NCBI GenBank assembly: GCA_026986005.1
Contig: JALSPK010000097.1
Span: 1 to 40,618 of the forward strand
Reading direction: 5' to 3'
Source: Saprospiraceae bacterium
Lineage (GTDB): Bacteria > Bacteroidota > Bacteroidia > Chitinophagales > Saprospiraceae
DNA length: 40,618 bases
Both the position numbers and the translations under genes were made by a program. Positions 25,092-32,325 of this stretch are shown here, in pieces (the stretch's first letter is position 1; each line of letters starts with the position of its first letter). The notes under the pieces were generated by a model. It was not told the DNA's origin, searched no databases, and saw only the letters and a list, made by a program, of their open reading frames with translations.

Positions 25092-25249
25092 TTCTGTATA
25101 TTTTATCAGCATAAACTTAAAACAAATATTTTATCTCATTGATTAGTAAGTTTTTAAAAACTTTAACATTCAAAGAAGGTAAAATAATCTCACGTTTATT
25201 ATGATTTGTTAAAAATTACTCTTTTATTGTAGGCGGTAAAATTAGTATT

Positions 25250-25810
25250 ATGTTTAAAACTACCGTAAATATACTCATATTATTTTTTGGTTTTAGTACT
25301 ATAAGTACAGCCCAAAATGTTGCACATGTCAAGGCAGGTGTATTAATAGTTAGTTTACACAATGATGAATTTTCTTTTAGACCGGGGATCAATCTTGGCG
25401 TTCAAGCAAAAATTGGAGCAACGGGTTTTTTTATGAGTCCCGGATTGTTTTATCAAAAATTTACCATTTCTGAATTTGCTAAAAAAGAATATATCAACGA
25501 TAGGCCAAAGTATCATTTAGCAAAACTAAATGTTGATGCAGGATACGAATCTACTTTAACAAAACTATTTAGATATAGGGTATACGCAGGTGTAAATCTC
25601 AACCGTATAATAAAGATAGATAATAACTCAAACAACATTAATTTCAACAATATCTACGAAGGATTTGTCGGCTATGATTATGGCTTTGGATTCAACGTAT
25701 ATTTTATGACAATAGACTTTAAGCAAGAGCGTAGCCTTACCGAATTTTATAAAGGCTATAAGAAAACAAAATTAAACTTTTCAACAATCAGCCTCGGCTT
25801 TGTATTTTGA
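25250..25810 (+). CDS. Outer-membrane beta-barrel protein, unknown role
   Basis: This 186-residue protein has a signal peptide (about 1-22, ending ISTAQ), followed by amphipathic strands and a final LGFVF, an aromatic C-terminus typical of outer-membrane barrels. It has the general plan of PorT-like beta-barrel families and of the protein at 4691-5290. It is transcribed divergently from mscS. Nothing shows a substrate or partner. Confidence 0.6.
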   Translation: MFKTTVNILILFFGFSTISTAQNVAHVKAGVLIVSLHNDEFSFRPGINLGVQAKIGATGFFMSPGLFYQKFTISEFAKKEYINDRPKYHLAKLNVDAGYESTLTKLFRYRVYAGVNLNRIIKIDNNSNNINFNNIYEGFVGYDYGFGFNVYFMTIDFKQERSLTEFYKGYKKTKLNFSTISLGFVF

Positions 25811-25863
25811 TAGCCTAGTGTCGTGTCAAGCGTATTTATTCAATTATTGACTAAAATAAAATT

Positions 25864-26271
25864 TTAATCCATCTTCAAGACCTCCACTAGTATATCATCA
25901 ATCAAAATATCGCCTTGCCCCTTTATCAATACAGGTCTGACATCGAATTTCTTCAATGATGGAGCGCATCTTCTACCGACGTGTTTTACCACAAAATACT
26001 TACAATCCTCTATTGATTTTATCATTGTGTCGTGTGCATTTTCGTCACCGTGCATATGATTGTGATGATGATGGTGTTCATGATTGTGCTCATGATCTCC
26101 CGGCTCATGATCAGGATGATTCCCGTGGTTTTCATGATTCACATGTGGATTATCTCTAAACTCATTGTTTGTGATTGTTCCGTTTTCTATTGTTACAACC
26201 ATAAAATAATCGGCATGACCAGTATGCCCATATATTGTTTTTTTATCTGATGTTGGTATTGCTACTTTCAT
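25864..26271 (-). CDS. NifX/NifB-type cofactor-binding domain protein with His-rich loop
   Basis: The 135-residue protein has the dinitrogenase iron-molybdenum cofactor-binding fold (MKVAIPTSDKKTIYGHTGHA at the start, CAPSLKKFDVRPVLIKGQG near the end). Into this fold is inserted a loop (about 43-80) with some 18 His plus Asp/Glu, including HEHNHEHHHHHNHMHG. No nif genes are nearby, so a role in metal storage, delivery or Fe-S handling is more likely than nitrogen fixation. It lies nine bases behind glyS and may share its transcript. A similar His-rich plan is known from metal chaperones such as HypB and SlyD. Confidence 0.8.
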   Translation of the reverse strand: MKVAIPTSDKKTIYGHTGHADYFMVVTIENGTITNNEFRDNPHVNHENHGNHPDHEPGDHEHNHEHHHHHNHMHGDENAHDTMIKSIEDCKYFVVKHVGRRCAPSLKKFDVRPVLIKGQGDILIDDILVEVLKMD

Positions 26272-26280
26272 AATATTTTT

Positions 26281-27837
26281 TTAATCCGTTAATTTAGATA
26301 ATAGAGAAGATAGATCAGTATGCTTTTGGATATAAGGCACTAATTCATCAATGTGCATCCTATCTTGCTTTAGTGAATCTCTCTCTCTTACTGTTACTGT
26401 ATCATTTTCCAATGTGTCAAAATCTACCGTTATACAATATGGTGTTCCTATTGCATCTTGCCTTCTATATCTACGTCCGATTGCATCTTTTTCGTCATAT
26501 TGCGTATTTACAAATGGTTTAAGTTTATTGAATACTTCTTTCGCTTTATCAGTCAATTCCTCTTTGTTCTTAACCAAAGGTAACACCGTTGCCTTAATAG
26601 GAGCTAATGCTGCGGGGATTTTCAACACGACTCTTTCTGATTCGTTTCCTGAGGCATCTGGAACTATTTCTTCTGTATATGCATTGGTCATTACCGCTAA
26701 AAACATCCTGTCCACACCAATGGAGGTTTCCACTACGTACGGAATATAATTTTCATTTATTTCAGGATCAAAATATTGTAGTTTTTTTCCACTCAATTCC
26801 GAATGACTTTTTAAGTCAAAATCAGTACGTGAATGAATGCCTTCCAGTTCTTTGAAACCAAATGGGAACTCAAATTCTATATCTACTGCTGCATTTGCAT
26901 AATGAGCTAGATTATCATGATCGTGATATCTTAACTTACTGTCATCAGTTCCAAGAGATTTGTGCCATTTCATTCTTTGGGTTTTCCAGTAGTCATACCA
27001 CTTCATTTCTTCTCCCGGGCGTACAAAGTATTGCATTTCCATTTGTTCAAATTCTCTCATCCTAAAGATAAATTGACGAGCCACAATTTCATTTCTAAAT
27101 GCTTTTCCTATTTGGGCAATTCCAAAAGGAATTTTTTGCCTAGTAGTTTTTTGAACATTCAAAAAGTTTACAAAAATACCTTGAGCTGTCTCAGGTCTTA
27201 GATACAATTTGCCTTCTTCACCGGATATATTCCCCAACTGAGTGTTAAACATCAGATTGAATTGACGTACATCTGTCCAGTTTTTTGAACCGGAAACAGG
27301 ATCGGCAATTCCCAATTCTTCAATCAACAACTTTAAATTTTCAAGCTTTCCTGTATTTAGAGCATTGCTCATTTTGGTATTGATATCCTCTATTTTTTTA
27401 ATATTATTCAATACCCTTTGGTTTGTTGCTCGGAAATGGATTTCATCAAAATCCTCTCCAAATCTTTTCTTAGCCTTAGTGACTTCTTTATTTATTTTAG
27501 CTTCGATTTTAGCTATATAATCTTCTACTAATACATCAGCTCTGTATCTTTTTTTCGAATCTTTGTTATCAATTAACGGATCATTAAAAGCATCTACATG
27601 TCCCGATGCTTTCCATGTCTTTGGATGCATAAAAATCGCAGAGTCTATGCCAACGATATTTCCGTGCATTCTGACCATGGACTTGAACCAGTATTCTTTT
27701 ATATTATTTTTCAGCTCAACGCCATATGGTCCGTAATCATAAACAGCACTTAAGCCGTCATATATTTCACTTGATTGAAATATAAAACCATATTTCTTTG
27801 AATGAGAAACTATTTTTTTAAATAAATCTTGAATCAT
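26281..27837 (-). CDS. glyS: Glycine--tRNA ligase (single-chain alpha2 type)
   Basis: This enzyme charges tRNA-Gly. From the ATG at 27837 it has 518 residues, with the signature opening KYGFIFQSSEIYDGLSAVYD, YGPYGVELKNN, the class II motif 2 area (GIAQIGKAFRNEIVARQF, FRMREFEQMEMQYFV), motif 3 (ETSIGVDRMFLAV) and a C-terminal anticodon-binding domain (about 410-510). It is the single-chain form also found in eukaryotes and archaea. The frame is open nine codons upstream, but the promoter -7 box overlaps that region, so the shorter start is chosen. The NifX-like gene follows. Confidence 0.96.
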   Translation of the reverse strand: MIQDLFKKIVSHSKKYGFIFQSSEIYDGLSAVYDYGPYGVELKNNIKEYWFKSMVRMHGNIVGIDSAIFMHPKTWKASGHVDAFNDPLIDNKDSKKRYRADVLVEDYIAKIEAKINKEVTKAKKRFGEDFDEIHFRATNQRVLNNIKKIEDINTKMSNALNTGKLENLKLLIEELGIADPVSGSKNWTDVRQFNLMFNTQLGNISGEEGKLYLRPETAQGIFVNFLNVQKTTRQKIPFGIAQIGKAFRNEIVARQFIFRMREFEQMEMQYFVRPGEEMKWYDYWKTQRMKWHKSLGTDDSKLRYHDHDNLAHYANAAVDIEFEFPFGFKELEGIHSRTDFDLKSHSELSGKKLQYFDPEINENYIPYVVETSIGVDRMFLAVMTNAYTEEIVPDASGNESERVVLKIPAALAPIKATVLPLVKNKEELTDKAKEVFNKLKPFVNTQYDEKDAIGRRYRRQDAIGTPYCITVDFDTLENDTVTVRERDSLKQDRMHIDELVPYIQKHTDLSSLLSKLTD

Positions 27838-27861
27838 TATAATTATTATTTTTTCAGCATG

Positions 27862-27892
27862 CAAAGGTAGAAATTAGGATATAATTGGCAAA
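27862..27892 (-). promoter_or_regulatory. Promoter of glyS
   Basis: On the minus strand TTTG (27892-27889) is followed after 19 nt by TACCTTTG (27869-27862). Both boxes and their spacing match the Bacteroidota consensus. Transcription should begin near 27856, leaving about 18 nt before the ATG at 27837 and ruling out the upstream Met. Confidence 0.8.
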
Positions 27893-27908
27893 TTATTAAC
27901 CGATAAAG

Positions 27909-27938
27909 TTGATAATTCATTTCTTTACATTACATTTG
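27909..27938 (+). promoter_or_regulatory. Promoter of the NgoBV-like endonuclease gene
   Basis: TTG (27909-27911), a 19-nt spacer and TACATTTG (27931-27938) form a consensus promoter. The start of the mRNA near 27945 leaves a leader of about 12 nt ahead of the ATG at 27957. The endonuclease gene therefore looks transcribable, back-to-back with the glyS promoter. Confidence 0.7.
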
Positions 27939-27956
27939 TGTAGATATCATATTTTT

Positions 27957-28610
27957 ATGAAAATATCAGCTGTTGATCTATATAAGAAATTAGTTGATGA
28001 TTATAAATTAATAGGGGAAAACGCAACAATTAGTTTTACTGTTAAGGATTTACCTATCACAATTAAAGCAAAAGATTCTATTGGCAATCTATTGCAGGAA
28101 TGGTTGAAAGCTTGGTTTGTCTATAATGATATTGACTTTTTGGAAAATGCAAATTCACAGTCTTTTCCTGATTTCTTACTAGATAAAGCAAATATAACTA
28201 AAGGATTATTAGAAGTTAAAACCTTTGATTTTGATAGAGATTCAGGGTTTGATCTTGCTGATTTTGATTCCTATTGCAATTCACTATTAGAAAATGCATA
28301 CAGATTAAATTCAGATTATTTGATTTTTGCATATCAGATGAAGGATGGTATTATTAGAGTAAAAAACATTTGGTTAAAAAAAATATGGGAGTTAGCTTGT
28401 CCTAGTAGCACTTACCCTATAAAAGTACAAGAAAAGAAAAATGTAATTTACAATATTAGACCTAGCCTTTGGTATTCCGAAAGATCTAGATTTAAACCCT
28501 TTAATAAGCTAAAGGACTTTTTGTTTGCATTAAATGAGACTCGTCACCAATACCCTCAAACAAGGCACTCGAATGCTCATTGGTCAAGAAATGTTATTAG
28601 AAACTATTAA
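27957..28610 (+). CDS. NgoBV-family type II restriction endonuclease (predicted GGNNCC)
   Basis: The protein has 217 residues from the ATG at 27957, the start set by the promoter and by the family opening MKISAVDLYKKLVDDYKLIG. It matches the NgoBV endonuclease family along its length: SIGNLLQEWLKAW, SFPDFLLDK, LLEVKTFDFD, LADFDSYCNSLLENAYRL, SDYLIFAYQM, IWLKKIWELA and VIYNIRPSLW. The PD-(D/E)xK site is intact (Asp72, Glu86, Lys88). No stop or frameshift is seen. NgoBV is an isoschizomer of NlaIV and cuts GGNNCC; specificity here is inferred. Its methyltransferase, facing it three bases away, is destroyed. Confidence 0.85.
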   Translation: MKISAVDLYKKLVDDYKLIGENATISFTVKDLPITIKAKDSIGNLLQEWLKAWFVYNDIDFLENANSQSFPDFLLDKANITKGLLEVKTFDFDRDSGFDLADFDSYCNSLLENAYRLNSDYLIFAYQMKDGIIRVKNIWLKKIWELACPSSTYPIKVQEKKNVIYNIRPSLWYSERSRFKPFNKLKDFLFALNETRHQYPQTRHSNAHWSRNVIRNY

Positions 28611-28612
28611 TA

Positions 28613-28841
28613 TCATACAGGTATTTCACTTGAAATAGAATTGTAAGAATAAAAATGATTCGGGATTTTTTTTAATGAATCAAGTAGAGAATCAGCTACA
28701 AATTTCACTACAGGAACAACAACAGTATTACCCAATAGATCAAATGCTTCTGATTTCTTTTTCATTACATGCTTGCTCAAATCCCAATCGAAGTCCTCCT
28801 AGACCGGCAAATAAGTCTATAAATCTCAGCTTTTTAACCAT
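28613..28841 (-). pseudogene. C5-cytosine methyltransferase with its whole middle deleted
   Basis: The gene starts at ATG 28841 with MVKKLRFIDLFAGLGGLRLG, motif I of cytosine-5 methyltransferases, but after about 28 codons it jumps, in another frame, to the motif X end: EAFDLLGNTVVVPVVKFVAD to the stop at 28615-28613. Motifs IV to IX and the target-recognition region, some 250 or more residues including the catalytic Cys, are gone, with the junction near 28750-28770. It overlaps the DUF6471 gene by eight bases (ATGGTTAA), a normal coupling arrangement. It must be the former partner of the NgoBV-like endonuclease. Confidence 0.85.
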
Positions 28842-29115
28842 TATCATCGGTTTTATAATCAACAATTAAGTCTGCAGCAATATTAAAACTTGCTTCATAA
28901 TCCTCAATTTCAATCTTCCTACATCCAATGACAGAAAGGCATTGTAAAAAAAAGACTGCACTAAATGATCCTCTGCTCAATTTGCTTGTAACACCGGATT
29001 TTGTTTCATTTATCCCTTCTTTATTTAATAGGAATACTAATTCCGAAACAGAGATACCTCTTTTTACTAGTTCTGCTTTTAAAATTTGTTTTATTTTGTT
29101 ATTTGTATAAATCAT
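28834..29115 (-). CDS. DUF6471-type small protein linked to the methyltransferase
   Basis: The protein has 93 residues and matches the pattern of DUF6471 proteins: LKAELVKRGISVSELVFLLN, then KSGVTSKLSRGSFSAVFFLQ and LSVIGCRKIEI. The helices resemble a small helix-turn-helix domain, so a role as regulator of the restriction-modification genes is plausible but not shown. It is the first gene of the minus-strand operon and overlaps the start of the ruined methyltransferase. It has its own consensus promoter with a palindrome. Confidence 0.7.
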   Translation of the reverse strand: MIYTNNKIKQILKAELVKRGISVSELVFLLNKEGINETKSGVTSKLSRGSFSAVFFLQCLSVIGCRKIEIEDYEASFNIAADLIVDYKTDDNG

Positions 29116-29126
29116 CTATTATTATG

Positions 29127-29157
29127 CAAATTTAGCTAAATAGTTGTATATATGCAA
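29127..29157 (-). promoter_or_regulatory. Promoter and candidate operator of the DUF6471-methyltransferase operon
   Basis: On the minus strand TTG (29157-29155), a 20-nt spacer and TAAATTTG (29134-29127) form a consensus promoter. A perfect 12-bp palindrome, ATTTAGCTAAAT (29130-29141), overlaps the -7 box. A protein bound there would block transcription, so it could be the operator of an autoregulatory DUF6471 or methyltransferase protein. Confidence 0.65.
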
Positions 29158-29177
29158 TTATTTATACATTAATTTTA

Positions 29178-29831
29178 TCAAATACTCAAACTAACTCTGT
29201 GTACTCCGGGAGTATATTCTTTGGCTATAACTGATTTGAGGATATCGTAATACTGTTTTTCCTTAATAAAATCAATATCGCCCAAGTCTATTATCAGTAT
29301 GGGAAATGAAACTATATTTCTAAAATACTCAAAGTACGAATCTTGAATATTGTAAAGGTATTCTCGCTGAATATTTTTCTCATATTCTCTCCCTCTTTTA
29401 CTGATATTCTTAAGTAAAATATCTACATTACGATGTAAGTAAACCAATAAATCAGGGTTAGGAAAATTTTGTTGGAGTGTAGTAAAAAGCTGTTGAAATA
29501 ACCGAAATTCTTTGTTTCCAAGGTTTTTTCTAGCAAAAATCAATGTTTTAATGAATACATAATCCGATATTGTAAAATCACTGAATAAGCTTTGTTGAGC
29601 TACCAAACTATCCTCCATTTGCTTGTATCTTTCAGTCATAAAAAACAACTCTACAGTAAAAGCATATCGTTTTGGATTCTCATAAAATAGGGGTAAAAAC
29701 GGATTTTCAGCAAACTCTTCCAAGATTAAACGACAATTGTACTCATCCCTTACCATTTTGGTAAAAGAAGTTTTTCCTGCTCCAATATTGCCTTCGACAG
29801 CTATGTATCTATATGGAAAATCAATTTTCAT
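29178..29831 (-). CDS. Deoxynucleoside kinase (dNK/dGK family)
   Basis: This 217-residue enzyme should phosphorylate deoxynucleosides in the salvage pathway. It shows the P-loop EGNIGAGKTSF (about 14-24), LEEFAENPFLPLFYENP, the ERYKQ block, SDFTISDYVFIKTLIFA and the lid region KRGREYEKNIQREYL. The substrate cannot be read from sequence alone. It overlaps the end of folK by 11 bases, so the two are co-translated; this pairing is common in Bacteroidota. Confidence 0.9.
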   Translation of the reverse strand: MKIDFPYRYIAVEGNIGAGKTSFTKMVRDEYNCRLILEEFAENPFLPLFYENPKRYAFTVELFFMTERYKQMEDSLVAQQSLFSDFTISDYVFIKTLIFARKNLGNKEFRLFQQLFTTLQQNFPNPDLLVYLHRNVDILLKNISKRGREYEKNIQREYLYNIQDSYFEYFRNIVSFPILIIDLGDIDFIKEKQYYDILKSVIAKEYTPGVHRVSLSI

Positions 29832-30309
29832 TGAAACGCTTTACTTTATTGTTGTCTTTAATTTGCTTTAACATCTCACCTGAATACTTTTTAGCAATCG
29901 GATCAAATATATTTTCTGAAATATCACACAAAGGTATTAAAACAAAATTACGTTTGCGATATCTCGGGTGAGGAATTGTAATTTTTTTTTCAAATATAAC
30001 TTTTCGCCCATACAAAACTATGTCAATATCTATAGTCCTCTCTCCCCACCTGACCTTTATACTCTTACCCAACTCTTTTTCTATTGACTGAAATATTCCA
30101 AGCAAATCCCAAGGTGATTTTTCTGTTTTTATCTCAATAACACAATTTATAAACTCATTTTGATCTGTTTTTCCCCAAGGCTCTGTTAGATAAAATGGAG
30201 AAACAGCTGTTATGTCTATCTCACTATTCATTATTTTATCAATAGCAGAATTGATATAGCTTAATCTATTTCCAATATTGCTACCCAATGAAATATATAC
30301 AACCTCCAT
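29821..30309 (-). CDS. folK: 2-amino-4-hydroxy-6-hydroxymethyldihydropteridine pyrophosphokinase
   Basis: FolK transfers pyrophosphate from ATP to the pterin before folate assembly. The 162-residue protein has all family blocks: VYISLGSNIGNR at the start, LTEPWGKTDQNEFINCVIEI, the signature RWGERTIDIDIVLYG with the Asp pair for magnesium, and IPHPRYRKRNFVLIPL. Length is typical. It precedes and overlaps the deoxynucleoside kinase gene. It lies 15 bases behind the symporter gene and could be read from that transcript. Confidence 0.95.
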   Translation of the reverse strand: MEVVYISLGSNIGNRLSYINSAIDKIMNSEIDITAVSPFYLTEPWGKTDQNEFINCVIEIKTEKSPWDLLGIFQSIEKELGKSIKVRWGERTIDIDIVLYGRKVIFEKKITIPHPRYRKRNFVLIPLCDISENIFDPIAKKYSGEMLKQIKDNNKVKRFNEN

Positions 30310-30324
30310 TACAAAATCTTATTA

Positions 30325-31941
30325 TTATGCTGCTTTCTGCTCATAAAAATTCTTGATAGAATCTAGATAATGCTTTATTTCTTTTTTTACAGTTGGGGCA
30401 AAGATTATCAAACCAATCATATTTGGAAATACCATAGCAAATATCATAGCATCCGAAAAATTTATTACAGAATCTAACGAAGAGGAAGCTCCAACAATTA
30501 CAAAAAATAAAAACAAGAATTTATAAACTAAATCAACAGTTGTTCCTTTACCAAACAAATACTTCCAGCCTTGAAGCCCGTAATATGACCAAGATAACAT
30601 TGTAGAAAAAGCAAATAATATTACCGCGATTGTTAAAAGTATTGAAAAATGTGGAATCGCAGAATCAAAGGCTACTGATGTCAAATCTACACCGCCCAAA
30701 TGTTGACCACTATTCATAATCACATTATTAGCTTCATCCAAATTAGCATAATTAAAAAGATTGCCGTCTATATTTGTGATAATAATAACCAATGCAGTCA
30801 TAGTGCAAATAATAACAGTATCTACAAATGGCCCTATCGATGCGACAATACCTTCACTAGCAGGGAATCTTGTCTTAACAGCAGAATGTGCAATAGAGGC
30901 TGAACCGACACCGGCTTCATTGGAAAAAGCAGCTCTCTGAAATCCTACAATTATCACCCCTATAATACCTCCCAGCGCTGCATCAGGAGCAAAAGCTCCT
31001 TGAAATATTATCTTAAATGCCTCAGGAATATGCTGAAAGTTTAATACTAAAATGACTATCGCAGCACCAACATACATAATGCCCATAAACGGAACAATTT
31101 TTTCGGTTACTTTACCTATTCTTTTTATACCTCCAATGATTACTATACCAACTAAAACTGCCATAAATACCCCAAAAACAAATCCTGAATCAATCCCAAA
31201 AAGAAGTTTAAATTGCGCTGCAGCTTGATTGGCCTGAAACATATTTCCACCTCCAAATGATCCGCCTATAACCATTATCGCAAACATTGCTGCGAGTATT
31301 TTCCCTATCAACGAAAGATTTTTTTCTTTAAATCCTGTTTTCAAATAGTACATAGGCCCACCATAAACCTTTCCATTTTCATCTATTTCACGATATTTTA
31401 CGCCCAATGTGGCTTCGACCAGTTTGGTTGACATACCTAAGAATCCGGCTAATATCATCCAGACCGTCGCTCCTGGACCTCCCAGTGCAATAGCAACAGC
31501 TACCCCGGCAATATTACCAAGACCAACCGTTGCAGACAAGGCGGCAGTCAGAGCTTGAAAGTGTGTAACCTCACCTATGACTCCTTCTTTCATCGGTGTT
31601 TCAAACACATCACCATCATCATTTGGTGTTGGATCTCCATATAGGGTTTCTCCTACATGATGATCCATTTTGTCATACTTTCCTTTAGCGGCATTTATTG
31701 CTACACCTAGATATCTAATATTTGCGAAATTAAAATATAAAGTAAAAAACAACGCTCCCAATAATAATACAATTAATACTATCGGTACATCCATCCCGGC
31801 AATATTGACAGAGGAAAATACTATATTAAATACCAAATCAGAAAATGGCTTGAATTTGCTTTCAATTTTTTCATCTAAACCCATAGCAAACGAAAATGCA
31901 GGAATTAGTGATATTACAACAAAAGTCAGTAATCGTTTCAT
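30325..31941 (-). CDS. Alanine/glycine:cation symporter (AGCS family)
   Basis: From the ATG at 31941 the protein has 538 residues. It begins with a signal-like segment MKRLLTFVVISLIPAFSFA and has about 11 membrane helices with AGCS signatures: ALTAALSATVGLGNIAGVAV, ALGGPGATVWMILAGFLGM, GGPMYYLKTGF, GGGNMFQANQAA and QRAAFSNEAGVGSA. Such carriers take up alanine or glycine with sodium or protons. The frame is open 65 codons further upstream, but that part has no transporter character. The residues between the first two helices (DPTPNDDGDVFETPMKEG) form an acidic loop. Confidence 0.93.
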   Translation of the reverse strand: MKRLLTFVVISLIPAFSFAMGLDEKIESKFKPFSDLVFNIVFSSVNIAGMDVPIVLIVLLLGALFFTLYFNFANIRYLGVAINAAKGKYDKMDHHVGETLYGDPTPNDDGDVFETPMKEGVIGEVTHFQALTAALSATVGLGNIAGVAVAIALGGPGATVWMILAGFLGMSTKLVEATLGVKYREIDENGKVYGGPMYYLKTGFKEKNLSLIGKILAAMFAIMVIGGSFGGGNMFQANQAAAQFKLLFGIDSGFVFGVFMAVLVGIVIIGGIKRIGKVTEKIVPFMGIMYVGAAIVILVLNFQHIPEAFKIIFQGAFAPDAALGGIIGVIIVGFQRAAFSNEAGVGSASIAHSAVKTRFPASEGIVASIGPFVDTVIICTMTALVIIITNIDGNLFNYANLDEANNVIMNSGQHLGGVDLTSVAFDSAIPHFSILLTIAVILFAFSTMLSWSYYGLQGWKYLFGKGTTVDLVYKFLFLFFVIVGASSSLDSVINFSDAMIFAMVFPNMIGLIIFAPTVKKEIKHYLDSIKNFYEQKAA

Positions 31942-32141
31942 AAAAGATATGTTAGTTAATAAAAACACAAACTTGTTAATATTATGTAGAAAATATTTTT
32001 TTCTGCTCGTACAGCCCGTAAAAATATATATTTTTTTCAATATATTATAAAATATGACAACCCAATTAGTTTTATGAGATATTTTCAGGACTAATTCTTG
32101 GTTGCTCCTAACAATCCAATAGTAAGACCAAAACACATTTT

Positions 32142-32299
32142 TTAATAAAATAATCTTAGTACAACATTATTTGGAATAGATATATTACCAGGTGTTTGGT
32201 ATACGATATGGACATCGTGCCCCTTGCTCTTACAATCTGTTTAAAGCTTCACCCACTCCTATCATTTCATCTTCGGGATGAGGACTATATATCAATATT
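32142..32299 (-). pseudogene. Relic of an LmbE/PIG-L deacetylase (NagB-LmbE type)
   Basis: In the gap 31942-32325 the minus strand reads ILIYSPHPEDEMIGVGEALN and stops, then in another frame HDVHIVYQTPGNISIPNN and VVLRLFY before a stop. The first part is the HPDDE zinc motif of LmbE-like deacetylases, the second the strand AYQTxGNI that follows it in the deacetylase half of long glucosamine-6-phosphate deaminase proteins of Bacteroidota. About 50 residues remain of several hundred, with a stop and a frameshift between the two parts. The rest of the gap holds nothing I recognise. Confidence 0.6.
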
Positions 32300-32325
32300 T
32301 ATTTTGTATAAAACTTTGCCGATTA

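Noticed and set aside
25817-25832. TAGTGTCGTGTCAAGC behind the barrel gene, like a MITE end
   Set aside because: It differs after six bases and lacks the rest of the element.
26032-26250. Plus-strand frames of Met/Asp/His-rich sequence opposite the NifX-like gene
   Set aside because: They are the antisense of the His-codon-rich loop and have no gene context.
28675-28869. Plus-strand 64-residue frame in the restriction island
   Set aside because: It is antisense to the methyltransferase remnant, which explains the sequence fully.
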